Positions 10,095-20,369 of a DNA stretch of 64,000 nt are shown here, piece by piece (the first letter of the stretch is position 1; every line of letters begins with the position of its first letter). Both the position numbers and the translations under genes were made by a program. The DNA is from Azadirachta indica (Eukaryota > Streptophyta > Magnoliopsida > Sapindales > Meliaceae). Location of the stretch: positions 8,182,481-8,246,480 of the forward strand of contig CM040448.1 in the NCBI GenBank assembly GCA_022749755.1, given 5' to 3'. Under the pieces are notes generated by a model. The model saw only the letters and a program-made list of their open reading frames with translations, was not told where the DNA came from and searched no databases.

Positions 10095-11150
10095 AAAGGT
10101 GGGTACTGTTCTATTATTTAGATTTCTCCAAAATCGAATCGGACTTAAAAATTTCAATTTGACACTGAAATCTGACCAAATGAAAATTAGAACCAAATTG
10201 AATATATTTAAAACTAGATTAAACCCATTGATTTCGATTCAATTCGATTCAATTTTCTTGATTTTAGGATTTTTTCAATTTTATTTGTAAAATAATGTCG
10301 CTTTGATGCTAAATATATGCTAAATGACATTGTCTCGATGATAAAATATATAAAAATATATTTTTGAACAGATTCAAATTTTTTAGACCAATGTCGGAAT
10401 CAGACCAAATATTTCATGTTTTGAAAATTAGAGCTAGTTTCAGATCAAATAACATTTAGAGTTTGATCGAACTCATTAGTGCTTGTTCGGTTTGATCCAA
10501 TTTTCTGAGTTTCAATTTTTTTTTTTTGGCTTTGGTATGATCCAATTTTTTAAGTTTCGATTTTTTTTTTCTGGCTGTCTAATATATAGGAGAATTTAAA
10601 CCCTAATTTAATTTAAATTTTTTATACCTGAGATGGTATTGTAAACTTTTTAATACAGTTCACTCTTTAATAGCAGTGGCAAAAAATCGATCACTCAAAC
10701 CAATTAAATGAATCAAATTGAACTAAATTCGATTGTTATAGTCTTTTATTTGATTCCTCGATTAATATTTTAGAAATTCAAAAATTCAATTGATTTTTGG
10801 TTTATTAGATAAACCAATTTTTGAAATAAATCGAGAATTGAACCATAAACATAAAAATTAAAAATAGTAGAAAATAAAAATAAATTATATGTTTGACTAT
10901 TATAAAATAGTTGTATAATAATAAAATGAACTGTATAAAAAATCTGATGTAGAATTAAGAAAAAAAAAGGAGAAAGCAAGGTAGAATTGAACTTACATGA
11001 ACCTATCCAAACCAATTTGGTTCACTTCTACTATGGTTTATGCTCCATCAAGGTTCTATTTGAATATGTTTCTTAGAATCTAAACAACTCAATTCCATTG
11101 TCAAATTTACAAAAAATCAAACCAATCTGAGAAATACCAAGCCCTACTTT
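10095..11150. repeat. Two ATTCGATT/CAATT-rich repeat blocks
   Basis: 10095-10570 and 10670-11150 are built from short motifs such as GATTCAATTCGATTCAA, TTTGATCCAATTTT and their complements (ACCAATTTTTGAAAT), with self-complementary halves. A similar block lies at 27899-28330. Such blocks are common non-autonomous repeats in plants; class not determined. The second block ends where the gypsy LTR match begins. Confidence 0.45.
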
Positions 11151-11160
11151 CATGTACCTA

Positions 11161-11785
11161 TCCCTCAATATTATGTAGTTCAGGTTCTTGGGGCCTGTGA
11201 AAATATATATACGATATATAAGTGAATTATGTTCTTCTCAAACGATGACACAAGGTTGTTGGGTTAAGTATGACTGTCTTGCTTGGGAGATTGAAATTTC
11301 GCCAATCATGATATTCTTTTGGGTACTAGTTGGGTGTGATATGTATTGTTTATGATGATATGCTTTCTTATTATGTAAACAATGTTCTATTTATGCTTAA
11401 TTTAAATATTATTCATAATGATGCATAAACATGTATTTTTTTTAAAAATTATGTTCACTCATTGAGCTGTAAGCTTATTTTTTTTCCCTTTTTTTCCCGT
11501 TGCTGTACAGGTTATATAGGATTTCATGTAGCTTGTAGTTTTGTGAATGAGGCTGAGACTACTTATGCCTGCTGCATTAAATATTTTGAATATATCATGT
11601 ATGTATGCGATTATTTATAAATGAGGCATGGAGTCTAAATGCATGTTAATGATGGAGGCTTAAGGCCATTCTCTTTATCTATGAGTTTTATTATATGATG
11701 TTTATAAGAAATGATAGGTGGTATGTACAAGAATTTAGCAAGATTTATCTCAGACTCCTAAGAAGGGTCAATGCGGGTCTTGTCA
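11161..11785 (+). repeat. 5' LTR of the gypsy element, truncated
   Basis: It matches the second half of the 3' LTR (about 15590-16216). Shared blocks include CAATRTTATGTAGTT, the GATGACACAAGG stretch, TTATGTTCACTCA, CATGGAGTCTAAATG and TAGGTGGTATGTA. The first half (equivalent of 14921-15585) is absent, replaced by another repeat. Confidence 0.85.
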
Positions 11786-11786
11786 A

Positions 11787-11799
11787 TCGGGTATCAGAG
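11787..11799 (+). other. Primer-binding site of the gypsy element (degraded)
   Basis: TCGGGTATCAGAG just after the LTR end resembles TTGGTATCAGAG, the Met-tRNA primer site. Confidence 0.75.
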
Positions 11800-12059
11800 T
11801 ATGGTTTTGATTTTATAGACTATTGTGTGACATATGCATGTTACATGATCATTGAATAGTTTAATTGAAAATAATGTTAGTATGTGTAAAAATGGTCAAT
11901 CCAAAACAAAACCTATCATTATTCTAAGTTTCCTCATGTTGAGGAGGAAAAAAGGGAAGTTATAAGGAGAAAGAGAAGTAGAACTTGTTTTAATTCTGGG
12001 TATAGCTTTTATTTTATGTTACCTCACTGAATGGCTTTATTAGAACTAAGAGAGTTAAA

Positions 12060-13310
12060 AATTGAGTTACTAGAATTAGTAAATAAGGTTTCATTAAACC
12101 TATTGGACACAATGTTTCTCCTTGGAGAGCACCAATGTTATTTGTGAAGGAGAAAGATGGAACTATGGGATGGTGCATATATTACAGACAGTTGAATAAA
12201 GTCACAATATGTAATAATTATCCATTTCCTCGTATTGATGACATATTTGATTAGTTACATGCTAAAGTTTTCTTTAAAATAGATTTGCATTCAGGTTATC
12301 ATCAATTGTAGATTAAAGATTCAAATACCTAAAATTGTTTTTAGGACATGTTATGGACATTATGAACTTCTAGCAATGTCATTTGAGTTGACTAATGCCC
12401 TAACAGCATTTATGGATTTCATGAATCAAGTATTTCATCCTTATGTAATCAACTTGTAATTGTGTTTATTGAATATATATTGATATATTTACAAAGCAGA
12501 GAAGAACACATAAAGCACCTGAGAATTGTTTTACAAATATTGAAGAATAAGCAACTTTATGCAAAATTCAGTAAATGTCAATTCTAGCTAGATAAAGTTG
12601 CATTTCTTGTCATGTAATTTCAGCTGATGGTATTTATATAGATCCTCAAAAGGTAGAGGTGGTAGTTAATTTGGAACGACCTGCTAATGTGACAGAGGTC
12701 AGGAGTTTATTTGGATTAGTTAAATATTATTGAAGATTTGTTGAAGGTTTCTCTAAAATAGATAGATCATTAACTAGGTTGACTAGGAAGAATGTGATAT
12801 TTGAGTGAGCGGATGATTCTGAATAAAGTTTTCAAGAACTTAAGAAGAGATTAACTTCTGCTTCTATTTTTCCACTTCTAGCTAGTACTCTAAGATTTGT
12901 AATTTACAGTGATGCATCAAAAAGGGACTAGGTTGTGTATTGATGCAACATGGAAAGGTAATTGCTTATACTTCTCGACAGCTTAAGAAACATTAGTTGA
13001 ATTGTCTAACCCATGATTGAGAACTCGTAGCAGTAGTGTTTATGTTGAAAATCTGAAGACATTATTTATATAGTGCTATTAGTGAGATTTACACCGATCA
13101 TAAAACTTGAAGTATCTATTTACACAAAAAGAATTGAAGCTTAGACAACAAAGATGAATTGAACTAATCAAAGACTATGATTATACTATTGACTACCATC
13201 TAGATAAAGCGAATTGAACTAATCAAAGACTATGATTATACCATTGACTACCATCTAGATAAAGCGAATTTAGTGGCAGATTTACTCAGTAGAAAATCTT
13301 CAAGCTCTAT
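12060..13310 (+). pseudogene. gypsy reverse transcriptase and RNase H remnant
   Basis: Readable motifs are [21 protein letters not shown] and [20 protein letters not shown], followed by RIDDIFD and [14 protein letters not shown] (first catalytic Asp retained). The active-site box, usually FIDD, reads FIEY (Glu at 12471-12473, Tyr at 12474-12476), so both catalytic Asp residues of that box are gone. RNase H motifs such as VIYSDASKKG and ELVAVVF are traceable near 12900-13040 with stops. A 55-bp tandem duplication at 13156-13265 shifts the frame in the RNase H tail. Confidence 0.88.
13156..13265 (+). repeat. 55-bp tandem duplication inside gypsy pol
   Basis: Units 13156-13210 and 13211-13265 differ at one base (ATACTATTG versus ATACCATTG). 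Because 55 is not a multiple of three, it breaks the reading frame. The near-identity means it arose late, after the element was already dead or shortly before. Confidence 0.92.
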
Positions 13311-13589
13311 TGCTTATATAAAGGTAACCTATCTTCCATTATTGACTGATTTAAGATCACTTGAAGTTAATTTAGCAGTAAGGTAGTATGGAACAGTATT
13401 GACTTATTCTCAAATCAAACCAATATTAATTGATCAAATTCGAAGAATACAAAATCAAGACCCAAATATAGTTAAATTGAAAGAAGAAGTGAAGAATGGT
13501 TTATAGAATGATTTTTCACTTAGAGATGATGAGATGTTAGTTAGGGGCAACAGACTCTGTGTATTGAATGATTTATAATTAAAGAAGCA

Positions 13590-14670
13590 GATTTTAAAAG
13601 AAGCACACAGTTCAGCTTATGCTATGCATCTTGGAAGTACAAAGATATAATGTACTCTGAGGGAGCATTATTGATGCCAAGCTTGAGAAAAGAGATTACT
13701 GAGTTTGTATCTCATTGTTTAATTCGTCAACAAATTAAAGCTGAACACCAGAAACCTGCTGGACTTTCTTAGTCGCTTCTAATTCCTAAGTGAAAATTGG
13801 AATACATTAGGATGGATTTTATTATGGGACTTCCATATACTCAACACGGTCATGATAGTGTTTGGGTAATTATTGATCAATTTACAAAGTCTGCCCATTT
13901 TCTATCTAAGTAATTATTCAATGAACAAAATGGCTAATTTATATATAGATGAGGTAGTAAGGTTGCATGGGGCACTAGTATCCATTATATCTAACAAGGA
14001 TCCTAAATTCACTACCAGATTTTAGCCTAGTTTATAGTATGCTGTGAGGGCTAGACTTAACTTTAATACAACTGTTCACCCTCAAACGAGTAGACAATCA
14101 GAGAGAACAATTTAGATTAGAGAAGACATTCTTTGAGCGTTTGTGATACAGTTTAAAGTTAATTGGGATGTATACTTACCTCTGATAGAATTTTTCTATA
14201 ATAATAATTGCCAATCTAATATCCAAATGGCATTATATGAAGCCTTGTATAGAAAGAAATGTAGAACAGTTATTTATGGAGATGAAGTTGGTGAGAGAAA
14301 ATTATTAAGTCCAAAAATTTGTACAAGATACTAATGAAAAGATTTCAATTATCAAAGATAGATTAAAAATGGCTCAAGATAGATAAACAAAGCTCTGTAA
14401 ATAAATGCAGAAGAAAATTAGAGTTTACTGTAGGTGATTACGTTTTCTTACGAGTTTCTACTTTCAAGGGTACTCTTCGATTTGGAAAGCGTGAAAGTTG
14501 AGTCCACAATATATGGGTCCGTATAAGATTATCGAAAAGGTGGTGAAGTGGCCTATAGATTAGCTTTACCACCAAAATTATCATGCATTCATAATGTTTT
14601 CCATGTCTTCGTGTTGAGAAAATGTATTTCTGATATTTTTCATATTTTAGATTCACAACCAAAATAGTTG
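13590..14670 (+). pseudogene. gypsy integrase remnant with chromo-like C-terminal region
   Basis: The HHCC zinc finger region reads HSSAYAMHLGSTK ... PSLRKEITEFVSHCLIRQQIK; the last Cys is Arg. The core follows: YIRMDFIMGLPYTQHGHDSV with VIIDQFTKSAHF, then ISNKDPKFTTRF and TVHPQTSRQSERTI. Then WDVYLPLIEFFYNN and YEALYRKKCRT (14143-14334), GDYVFLRVSTFKGTLRFGK (about 14430-14490) and PYKIIEKV...YRLALPPKLSCIHNVFHVS (about 14520-14615), the region that precedes a chromodomain in many such elements. Several stops and frame changes interrupt it. Confidence 0.88.
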
Positions 14671-14920
14671 AAGGAGAATTTGACCTATAAAAGGAAGCTA
14701 TACAGATACTGGACTACAGGGAACAACAACTTCATAACAAGATAATCCCATTAGTCAAATTCCGTAACAAGACGATCACATTAGTCAAAGTATTGTGGAG
14801 AAATCACAATGTGGAAGAGGCTACATAGGAGAGTGAGGATCAGATGTGAGCCTAATATCTATATTTATTTTAGATAGGAACAAAAATTTTGGGCACAAAA
14901 TTCTTATAAAGGGGAGGAAT

Positions 14921-16216
14921 TGAGACACCTGTGCTAAGTGGGTTCCAAAGATATAAAATATATATATATATATGTTTGTATATATATGTATGTTGAAGCT
15001 GTGGAGTGGTGTATATATATTATGCTTTCAGTTTTGAAAATGAAAAATGAAAAGCAACTCAAATAGAATAAAAGCAATTAAAAGAAGAGTGAGAGACAGA
15101 GAAGGAAACCGTGAAGGAAAGAAGAAGAAAAAGAAAGGAAAAGAAAAATTAGAAAAAATTCTTTGAAGGAAATTGGAAAAATACAGAAAAAGGTATTGGG
15201 AAGTTAAATTGATATCTAGAAACCTAATGGATGGTGTATTTATAAAATTAGAGCAGTATTATTCATGTATTTGTGATATATATCGGGTTTTAAACTAGTT
15301 TTCACGATAAACTATTGAATTATGTGTTTTTAGGAAGTAGTGCAGTGGTCAAGAATGTAGAGGACTTGACCTTTCCAGAGATTGAGCTATTAAGCTGTGA
15401 GCAAATTTTCTTTTAATATGTTTAAATGTCAAACATATCATGATTGATCTGTTTATTGATATGTTAGATTGTGTTGCATATAAAGTGGCATTTACATCAT
15501 ACGTGATGTCTACTAATTATATGAAAATGGTTGTTTCCTATTTGGATGTTATTTGTGTTTGTTTAAAGAAACCACATAAAACTATCCTCCAATGTTATGT
15601 AGTTAAGGTCTTTGGAGCCATAGAAATACGTATACTATATATAAGTGAATTGCGTTCTCCTCAAGCGATGACACAAGGCTACTAGGTTGAGTATGATTTT
15701 CTCACTTAAGCGATGGAAATTCTGCTAAACATGATATTCCCCAAAGTACTAGTTGGGTGCCATATGAATTATTTGTGATGATATGAATTTTTATTATGTA
15801 AATGATGTTCAATTTATGCTTAATTTAAAGATTTTTCATAATAATGCATAAAAAAATATATATTTTTTTAAAATTATGTTCACTCACTAAGCCGCAAGCT
15901 TATTCTTTTTCCTATTTTTTCTATTTCTCTTTATGTCACACAAAATTTCGTGCAAAGTGTAGTTTTGTAAATGAGGTTAAGATGCTCTACACATGTTACA
16001 TGAAATGTTTTGAATATGTCATGTATGTATATGATTATGTATATAATTGTGATGAGACATGGAGTCTAAATGTGTGTTAATGATGCAGGCCTAAGGCCAT
16101 TTTCTTTATCCATGAGTTTTATTATATGAAGTTTATGAGAAATAATAGGTGGTATGTATAGGTATTTAGCAAGATTTGTCCTAAGCTCTTAAGAAGGGTT
16201 GGGGCGAGTCCTATAA
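14921..16216 (+). repeat. 3' LTR of the gypsy element
   Basis: It starts TGAGACACCTGTGC directly after the polypurine tract and ends near GAGTCCTATAA, about 1.3 kb. An open 81-codon frame at 15440 is a chance feature of the LTR. Confidence 0.85.
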
Positions 16217-16800
16217 ATTTTTTATGAAAAGAAATACTTAATATTTTATAGTTCCGAAAATTTTCTTAAAATATATATTTATTAGTAATATTTATTAGTT
16301 TTAAACATAAAAGTGTAAGATTCATTTTCTTCATTGGTGAATTTCAAAGTGAATATAGTAACTACAATTTATTGAATATAATATAGATGAAATGTTATTT
16401 TCGTCCTATTTAAAATTTTTGCTTTAGAGTAATGTTGTACTCTTAAAATAATATATATATATATATACGCAAAATATGATTTTTTTAAATTTTGGAATAT
16501 TTTTATCCAGTTACTTTATTTTTATCAATATCTAATTGTGATACAACAAGTATTAAAATGCTATATTGTAATCCATAAATATCAAATGTTTCAATGAGTC
16601 ACAAATTCATAACGTTTGTTCAAAATAATGTAACGATGACAGGATAAAATTGTCTTTTCGAAGGGTTATTTTTAACTAGCTACTGTACATTTGCCTGGAT
16701 CTCATTATAATCTAACAATTATTCTGATACTATACTATAGTTCAAAAAGAAGGGAAGGGTCTATATTGTTTTGTAGACGTGAGATATTTATGGTTGTATG
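16217..16800. other. AT-rich intergenic DNA
   Basis: No gene is seen. A short (AT)n run lies near 16450. Confidence 0.5.
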
Positions 16801-17080
16801 ACTAAAATTATGCCATGAATTTCTTGGTGGTGTTGTAGAAGGGAAACAAATTCATGGGTTGGTGTTGAAACTTGGGTATGTATTATATAAGTTTCTGTTG
16901 AGTAGTTTGTTTAATATGTGTGATAAATGTAGCAATTCAGGTAGAAGAGTTTTTTATGTGAAAAAAGGAGAGCTTGAGGTTGCAATAATGTCTTTTGATA
17001 AAATGTTTGAGGGAGATCCAATTTTCTTGGTTTCGTGGGTAGAGGTGGGTGAGGATGGTTGGGGATTATGGTGGATTTGA
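16800..17080 (+). pseudogene. Pentatricopeptide repeat (PPR) gene fragment
   Basis: The frame reads FLGGVVEGKQIHGLVLKLGYVLYKFLLSSLFNMCDKCSN, the GKQIHGLVLK..Y pattern of plant PLS-class PPR proteins, which bind organellar RNA. It continues into DKMFEGDPIFLVSWVEVG, like the F..M...D...W motif, and stops at 17078. Only about two repeats remain and no start or neighbouring repeats exist, so this is an orphan fragment. Confidence 0.6.
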
Positions 17081-17637
17081 GGATAAAGTCAATTTTGCAT
17101 TTGCAATATTAAAATTTTTTGCACTGTCATTTAAAAATTATAGCTCATCAAGATAATTTTTATACTGCAGTGTAGTATCAGAATAATTGTTATATCACAA
17201 TGAAATTCAAACAAATTTATGACAGTCAAATAAAAATAACTTTTTATAAGATTAAGGGTAAAATAGTCATTTAGCTTTACTATTATATTTTTTTTTTTAC
17301 GGACATTACGAATCTATAGTTCATTAAGATATATTGTATCTTTACAGACTACAATGTAATATCCTGAAACTTGTTGTATCAAAAAATAAAATAGCCACAT
17401 AAAAATATCTTTAATTTTTTTGTTAAACATGTATTTAATAAAATAAATACATGTGCTGCAATAACTCAACTACTTTGACAAGCAATTAAATGAGATAATG
17501 ATTTATTCAAATTAAAGTATTGAAGTGGGTCAAGTCAAGCCAAAGCCTTTCATCATTCTCTAATAATCAAATTAACAAAATAGTTTTCTTAATGATGAGG
17601 GATTACAAGAGTAATCCTATCAATTGCAAAATCCTTA

Positions 17638-17670
<33 letters not shown>

Positions 17671-17857
17671 ATGGCTTACCATTATTATTCATAATGAATT
17701 AAAAAGTAAACCTCTCCTAATGATACATTTTTGTCAGTTTATTATTTGGTCACATTTATTTTTAACTAACTAACTCATTGCTTTATCCAGAACAATAGTT
17801 AATATCAAAGTTAATAGATCATACGATAAATAAGTCTCCATAAAATGAAAAATTCTA
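17081..17857. other. AT-rich intergenic DNA
   Basis: No gene is seen. A (TA)n run lies at about 17637-17669. Confidence 0.5.
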
Positions 17858-17886
17858 TGATACTGGGATTTTTAATCCCAGTATCA
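17858..17886. repeat. Perfect 13-bp hairpin at element A left end
   Basis: TGATACTGGGATT and AATCCCAGTATCA are exact complements around TTT. Confidence 0.9.
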
Positions 17887-18959
17887 ATAACTCAGTTTTA
17901 TTGACCTTTATATTTTGAAATTAAAATATGAACCATTTATTTTATATAATAATAATTAACCTGTTTTATCAGCTAACATGTTATATAGGTTCAAAATAAT
18001 TTTTATTATTTTTTTAATATATTTAACTTATTTTGTTATATTTTATTTTTTAAAAATAAATTTTAAATACAAATTCATATATTATAGTGAAAATTTTAAT
18101 GTTAAACAATGAGTTATGCATACTAGAAATAATCTACTTAAGAAAACATTATGTAAGATTTTATAAAAATTAATATTCTTTCTTTATTTTTCTAAAAAAT
18201 TATTAATAATAAAATAAATTATTATAACTCAAAAATCAATATTAGAAAGTAAAATACATCTCATATACCACTCATGGTGATTGTAATTATATAAATTAAT
18301 TAAAAACATATGTTATTCTGAAGATGTAAATGTTATTGTAATATTTGAGAATGATTAGTATAATAAAATAAAATAACCCTATAACTAGTATTACATTAAT
18401 CAAAAAAACAAGAATATCTTATAGTTGATAAATTGTTAGTGAAAAAAAAAAAGTATACATGTTATTATCAAATATAAATAAGGAATTTTGAAAAAGATAA
18501 TTAAGAAAAGTAAAATGTAAGTTAATTTATTTCATGAAATCGATGTTAATTGTGAGAAATAAAAAATTTAAGAAATATTAATCACATATAATGCACATTC
18601 AATTTGGTACGAAAAGGGTGCTATTATTAAATTAATGATATTGATGATTTGTAAAATGACACTTTATCTAATGTCATGCAATCAGGAAGAAAAAAAAAAG
18701 AACGAGACAAAATTGATTTGTACACATGTGACTTAAAATTATTTAAATAATTGAAATAAAATTAAAACATCAATAATCATTTTCTTTAAAGTATAACCAT
18801 ATGTTTAGTAAAAACCATATATTAAAAAACATATAGTTATGTGTTACAAATATTTATATATATAATAATAATAATAATACTATAAAATTATGTAAAATTT
18901 ATAATCATTTTTATAATTTTATAAGTATTCTACTCTTTTTTCACAAAATTTTCATTGTA

Positions 18960-19925
18960 ATTCAATTTTGTACATCTGAATTATAAGTAAAATGTTGATT
19001 TATAATTTTTAGGTTACATTTTTATTTATTTTGTTCTATTTACAATAATAATATTGTTATTTATTATTTCGTGTTGATTTTAATTTATTTTATCACAGTT
19101 ATATTTTTGATGCTATCTTTATGCATTTGATGTTCATTTTACTATTTTATGTTGGCTCATTATTTATTATTTTTTATTTTTAACATTTACAATATTATAT
19201 TTTACATGCAAGTTTTCTGTTGTAATTTAATTTTTTATGTAAAAAATTATATTTTTTATGTGTATTTATACGTTTTATGTCATAATTACAATTCTTTTAA
19301 TTTATTTACAATTAGTTATTGTTATTTAATAATTTCATATAAATTTATATTTTTCTCAGTATACTTACATTTTAATAATGAATTTATGAAGCTGATGTTC
19401 TTTTTTGCTATTTTATATTGCTAATATTTTTTTATTTTTTCATTTTTAACGTTTACAAGTATTGTGTTTTATATATAAGTTTTAGGTTGTAATTTAAATT
19501 TTTTTGTCAAAATTAAAATTTTTATGTGTATTCATAAGTTTTATATGACAATTTTTTTTTTTTTTGTTTCGTTTACAACTATAATGTTGTTATTTAATAA
19601 TTTTATGTTAATTTATATTTATCTCAATTCATTTACATTTTCAACGTTAAATTTATGAAGTTGATGTTCACTTTTAATATTTTATGTTGCCTTATATTTT
19701 TTTTATTTTTAATGTTTACAAGTATTATGTTTTACATACAAATTTATGTTGTAATTTAATTTTTTTATGTGTATTTATAACTTTTATATCACAATTATTT
19801 TCTTTTTGTTTTGCTTACAACTATATTGTTGTCATTTAATAATTTCATGTTAATTTATATTTATCTACATTTATTTACTTTTTTTGGTTATCTTTATAAA
19901 ATTGATGTTTATTTTTTATTTTTTA
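18960..19925. repeat. ~265-bp tandem array (array A)
   Basis: Four diverged units are marked by a TGATGTTC landmark at about 19128, 19393, 19662 and 19903 (periods 265, 269, 241). Each unit also holds a TTTTATGT run, a GTTTACAA stretch and a TTGTTATTTAATAATTT-like core. The units are very AT-rich. Array B near 53.2 kb is the same repeat on the other strand. Confidence 0.8.
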
Positions 19926-20282
19926 ACTCCTTAATTTGAAGTTTGTCATCTTACAAATTCTGATGCGTTTCAATTTGCGAAAATAATTGTTTAAGAAGAC
20001 CTAACTTATGAAAAATAAATCTCACCTTAATTGATGTTTAGAAATCTTCAGCCAAAAAGACGAGTATTAAATTTGACCGTAGTACTTGTGAGAGAGAAGT
20101 TTATAAATTACTGAAATTAGATTACAGAAAAAAGTTTGAAATTGATTAAAAGTCAAAAGAAAACTGAAAATAACTGTAGGACTTGTTGAGATTAACTAAA
20201 ACTCAAAAGAAACTTGTATAATTAATAAATTCAAAAAATAATTTTAATAATCAAATTAATATTTTAAAAGTAAGAAAAATGA

Positions 20283-20310
20283 TGGACCATTGATCTCATC
20301 CAATGGTCCA
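20283..20310. repeat. Perfect 10-bp hairpin near element A right end
   Basis: TGGACCATTG and CAATGGTCCA pair around an 8-nt loop, just inside the right terminal repeat. Confidence 0.85.
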
Positions 20311-20369
20311 AAAATTTGACATTATTAATACCGGGAATTTTTTTTTTGATATTGTAGAAGAATCCCGTA

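Larger units (their letters stand above)
11161..16216 (+). mobile_element. Ty3/gypsy LTR retrotransposon, decayed
   Basis: The parts in order are a truncated 5' LTR (11161-11785), primer site, reverse transcriptase/RNase H, integrase with a chromo-like tail region, polypurine tract (AAAGGGGAGGAA before 14921) and a full 3' LTR (14921-16216). Reverse transcriptase before integrase is the Ty3/gypsy order. Gag and protease are missing: only about 270 bp separate the primer site from the first reverse transcriptase motif. Stops and frame changes are everywhere. The 5' LTR lacks its first ~660 bp, so no target duplication can be found. Confidence 0.9.
17858..20369. mobile_element. Non-autonomous DNA transposon with tandem array (element A)
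   Basis: The ends carry similar inverted sequences: AATCCCAGTATCAATAACT at the left (from 17874) and the complement of ATTCCCGGTATTAATAATG at the right (to about 20338), with about 25 of 34 aligned bases matching. Each end also has a small hairpin: a perfect 13-bp arm pair at 17858-17870/17874-17886 and a weaker one at 20331-20368. No coding region is present. Its left ~1.1 kb and its tandem array match, in inverted order, the right end of the Mutator-like region near 53100-55015, so it is probably an internally deleted relative. Exact ends and target duplication are unsure. Confidence 0.6.

Noticed and set aside
10770..11015. Open frame of 81 codons (-)
   Set aside because: Falls in an AT-rich dispersed repeat block; Phe/Leu/Ile-rich chance translation.
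15440..15685. Open frame of 81 codons (+)
   Set aside because: Lies inside the gypsy 3' LTR and crosses into the part shared with the 5' LTR, where the frame is not kept.
19149..19424. Open frame of 91 codons (+), Phe/Tyr/Ile/Asn-rich
   Set aside because: Lies wholly inside the ~265-bp tandem array; the composition comes from AT-rich repeat units.
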